This document shows positions 5,835 through 7,616 of a DNA stretch of 7,616 bases, piece after piece (the first letter of the stretch is position 1; each line of letters starts with the position of its first letter). A program made the position numbers and the translations under genes. The notes beneath the pieces are model-generated. The model was not told the DNA's origin, ran no database searches, and saw only the letters and a list, made by a program, of their open reading frames with translations. The stretch comes from Planctomycetaceae bacterium (lineage in GTDB: Bacteria > Planctomycetota > Planctomycetia > Pirellulales > UBA1268). The stretch is from the NCBI GenBank assembly GCA_002862165.1, contig PKCL01000202.1, positions 1 through 7,616 of the forward strand, in the 5' to 3' direction.

Positions 5835-6032
5835 TCACCATTCTGTGATATGCCTTCGTGTCTTCGCAAAATAGCGGATCGAATCTGAACACTTATCAAG
5901 CAACTCAACCGCCCTGCACTTGATATCAATAAGATTTGCTTCCTCATTGGTATCTATGTCATCTGTCTCGCTAAGCTTTCTAATCGCATAGTGATACTCA
6001 AATGAGGCAACAAAGATTTCATGGTCATTCAT
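5835..6032 (-). CDS. Small protein of unknown function (65 aa)
   Basis: I do not recognise this protein. It begins MNDHEIFVASFEYHYAIRKL, carries an acidic patch at 22-31 (DDIDTNEE), and continues as a likely amphipathic helix (32-57) with Cys39 and Cys48. It ends in a basic stretch (KTRRH, 57-61) and a terminal Trp. There is no signal peptide or membrane segment, so it is probably cytoplasmic. Support for it being real is the ribosome site on the minus strand: GAGG at 6043-6040, 7 nt before the ATG, one of the best in the window. A strong hairpin just after its stop adds support. It shares a strand with trhO, 170 bases downstream of that gene's stop, and could be read through from it or have its own promoter. 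Confidence 0.6.
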   Translation of the reverse strand: MNDHEIFVASFEYHYAIRKLSETDDIDTNEEANLIDIKCRAVELLDKCSDSIRYFAKTRRHITEW

Positions 6033-6202
6033 GACTTTTCCTCGTTTGTGAAAACCTATCGGAGAACATTTATCGCACTACTCATTTTTAGCTATTCGTT
6101 TTTCTTAGAAACCCATACCGAACAATACTTCCTTGTTTCCAATATTAAGAATTCAACATTCTCAGAATGGTGAAACTTCGATATCGACTACCCAAGAATA
6201 GG

Positions 6203-7141
6203 TTACCTAAAAAATTTAAAAGCTTCGCCACGTGATTGTGCAAGCTCAAACTGTTTTTGCCGCTCTGCAAAACGTGACTTTTGTTCACTAGATGTTTGAT
6301 CATAGCACCGCAAACAACTCACACCCTCTTGGAAAAAATCTGATTGCTTATCTGAAACACTTAGTGGAAAGCGACAGGCGCGACAAAGTTCATATTCTGC
6401 TACATCGAGATCATGACCTACGGCTACACGCTGATCAAATACAAAGCATTCACCTTCCCAAAGACTTTCATCTTCAGAAACTTCTTCAAGATATTTCAGA
6501 ATACCTCCCTCAAGGTGATAGACCTCCTTTACTCCAGCTTGTTTCAGAAATGCCGTTGATTTTTCACAACGAATTCCACCGGTACAGAACATCGCAACCC
6601 GTGGATTTCGATCAACATCGATCTTTTTTTCAAGCCATGACGGAAGCTCACGAAATGAGTCAAGCCCCGGTTCCAAGGCACCCTGAAATGTACCGATCTC
6701 TGTTTCATAACGGTTGCGGGCATCAATAACGAGGACATCTGGGTCACTAATGAGTGCATTCCAGTCTGCTGGCTTTACGTACGTCCCAACGAGTTGATTA
6801 GGGTCAATTTCTGAGACTCCCATCGTCACAATTTCCTTCTTCAGCCGGACGCGCAACTTACGAAATGGCTGTTCCGTAGCAAACGACTCCTTCCATTGAA
6901 TATCCGAAAAACGGGCATCTTGGCGGATTCTTTTAAGAACTCGCATCACGCCCTCACGAGGGCCAGCAATGGTCGAATTAATTCCCTCGCTCGCGAGTAG
7001 CACAATGCCAAAAACACCATTGCTACAACACCATGACTCTATTTCAGATTTTAATACGGCAAGGTCGTCAAGCCTTACAAACTTATAAAACGCAACTACT
7101 AAAAGCCGACCCAATGTTCCGTCCTCATTGTTATCAACCAT
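6203..7141 (-). CDS. trhO: tRNA uridine(34) hydroxylase, rhodanese-like (TrhO/YceA)
   Basis: 312-residue cytoplasmic enzyme of the UPF0176/YceA family. Characterised members hydroxylate uridine at tRNA position 34 with O2, the first step towards the xo5U wobble modifications. Residues 12-105 form the N-terminal alpha/beta domain, with YKFV (19-22) and ASEGINSTIAG (50-60). The rhodanese domain spans about 120-225 and includes VLVIDARNRYETEIG (136-150) and the active-site loop CTGGIRCEKS (186-195), with Cys186 the expected catalytic cysteine and Cys192 also conserved. The C-terminus carries two Cys-x-x-Cys pairs, 253/256 and 276/279, which may bind a metal, followed by the basic tail usual for the shorter family version. 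The ATG at 7141 has no Shine-Dalgarno; an upstream ATG at about 7158 is out of frame. The conserved region begins near residue 13, so a start a few codons later cannot be excluded, but no good alternative was seen. Whether this species makes xo5U is unknown. Confidence 0.92.
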   Translation of the reverse strand: MVDNNEDGTLGRLLVVAFYKFVRLDDLAVLKSEIESWCCSNGVFGIVLLASEGINSTIAGPREGVMRVLKRIRQDARFSDIQWKESFATEQPFRKLRVRLKKEIVTMGVSEIDPNQLVGTYVKPADWNALISDPDVLVIDARNRYETEIGTFQGALEPGLDSFRELPSWLEKKIDVDRNPRVAMFCTGGIRCEKSTAFLKQAGVKEVYHLEGGILKYLEEVSEDESLWEGECFVFDQRVAVGHDLDVAEYELCRACRFPLSVSDKQSDFFQEGVSCLRCYDQTSSEQKSRFAERQKQFELAQSRGEAFKFFR

Positions 7142-7452
7142 TTTTTAACAGTACTCATGGCCAGCCCGACGACCTGATTTCCTGCTCATATAATTCCGCA
7201 ACCCAAAGCATCTTGACCATTTCAGAGAACCCTTAATCTTAAATGAATTCAGGGCAACCGCAAAGAAGACTCTCCAAAAATGTACCTGGCCTCCGCGAAT
7301 CTAACCTTCTGCGAACCTGACTGCTGATCGCCACAATATCATTACAAATATGTATTTTGTCATATCGAACCTTATGCGATACCCTTGAGTATCTCCTTGA
7401 CTCTTCTAGACTTATCGCTCAAAGCATCACCTTTTTCTTCTAGGTTTATCCA
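7142..7452. other. Divergent non-coding region between trhO and the right-edge gene
   Basis: 311 bases that should hold promoters for both directions. On the plus strand there is a perfect TATAAT at 7189-7194 but no matching -35. A weaker pair, TTGAGT (7385-7390) and TAGACT (7407-7412), has a 16-base spacer, each box matches 4 of 6, and it sits well placed for the gene starting at 7453. No hairpin of note, tRNA or repeat was found. Confidence 0.5.
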
Positions 7453-7616
7453 ATGACTTCTTTACGCTCTCTTTCGTCCATCGCCCTACTTTTTCTTTTC
7501 ACAACAGATTCGCTCTTCGCCAAAGAGGTAGTTGCTGAAGATGCCGTTCAAGTAACGACTACCCCTGCTCACCGAATGGAAGAAAATAATAAGAGACGAG
7601 GACCATGGTGGAAAGA
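7453..7616 (+). CDS. N-terminus of a secreted protein, cut by right edge
   Basis: Fifty-four codons are visible. Residues 1-23 form a signal peptide: Arg5, hydrophobic core SIALLFLF at 9-16 and likely cleavage after LFA (21-23). The protein is therefore expected outside the cytoplasmic membrane. A weak ribosome site AGG (7442-7444) lies 8 nt before the ATG. The mature start is acidic (KEVVAEDA) and then reaches ENNKRRGPWWK at 44-54. A Trp-Trp-Lys segment preceded by a basic patch resembles the region before the GDS motif in some planctomycete SGNH/GDSL hydrolases. The catalytic part lies outside the window, so this assignment is only a hint. Confidence 0.65.
   Translation, partial: MTSLRSLSSIALLFLFTTDSLFAKEVVAEDAVQVTTTPAHRMEENNKRRGPWWK

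Noticed and set aside
6292..6729. 145-codon plus-strand open frame
   Set aside because: It is antisense to trhO, whose family motifs are unambiguous on the other strand; the His-rich translation is a shadow.

Overview
This window looks like chromosomal DNA from an AT-leaning Gram-negative bacterium (low-to-mid 40s percent GC by eye). The best guess is a marine member of the Planctomycetota. That rests mainly on the exported PQQ-like beta-propeller protein with a Trp-Pro-x-Phe-x-Gly opening motif, paired with an exported kelch protein. A cut-off secreted protein at the right edge, with a faint resemblance to planctomycete SGNH/GDSL hydrolases, also fits. The lineage is an inference; there is no rRNA or other marker gene here.

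Layout from left to right. A minus-strand gene runs off the left edge, with only its N-terminus present. Next is a minus-strand long-chain flavodoxin (196-735), followed on its own strand by a clear hairpin-plus-U-tract terminator. A 558-base non-coding divergent region (736-1293) separates it from a plus-strand pair: an exported kelch propeller (1294-2325) and, 7 bases later, an exported PQQ-like propeller (2333-3712). A 348-base gap holds the best promoter match in the window and two strong hairpins. It leads into a SulP anion transporter with a C-terminal STAS domain (4061-5743). The SulP gene converges on a small unknown minus-strand gene (5835-6032) across a strong hairpin. A minus-strand tRNA uridine-34 hydroxylase gene, trhO (6203-7141), follows. 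A 311-base divergent region then leads to the start of a secreted plus-strand protein cut by the right edge.

The genes do not form one pathway. The kelch/PQQ pair is the only likely operon: same strand, 7-base spacing, both exported and both propeller-only. Flavodoxin (electron transfer), SulP (anion uptake) and TrhO (tRNA modification) look like separate transcription units. I found no mobile element, CRISPR array, tRNA or rRNA. The least explained parts are the propeller pair, the structured leader of the SulP gene, the roughly 45-residue polar insert in SulP, and the 65-residue unknown protein.
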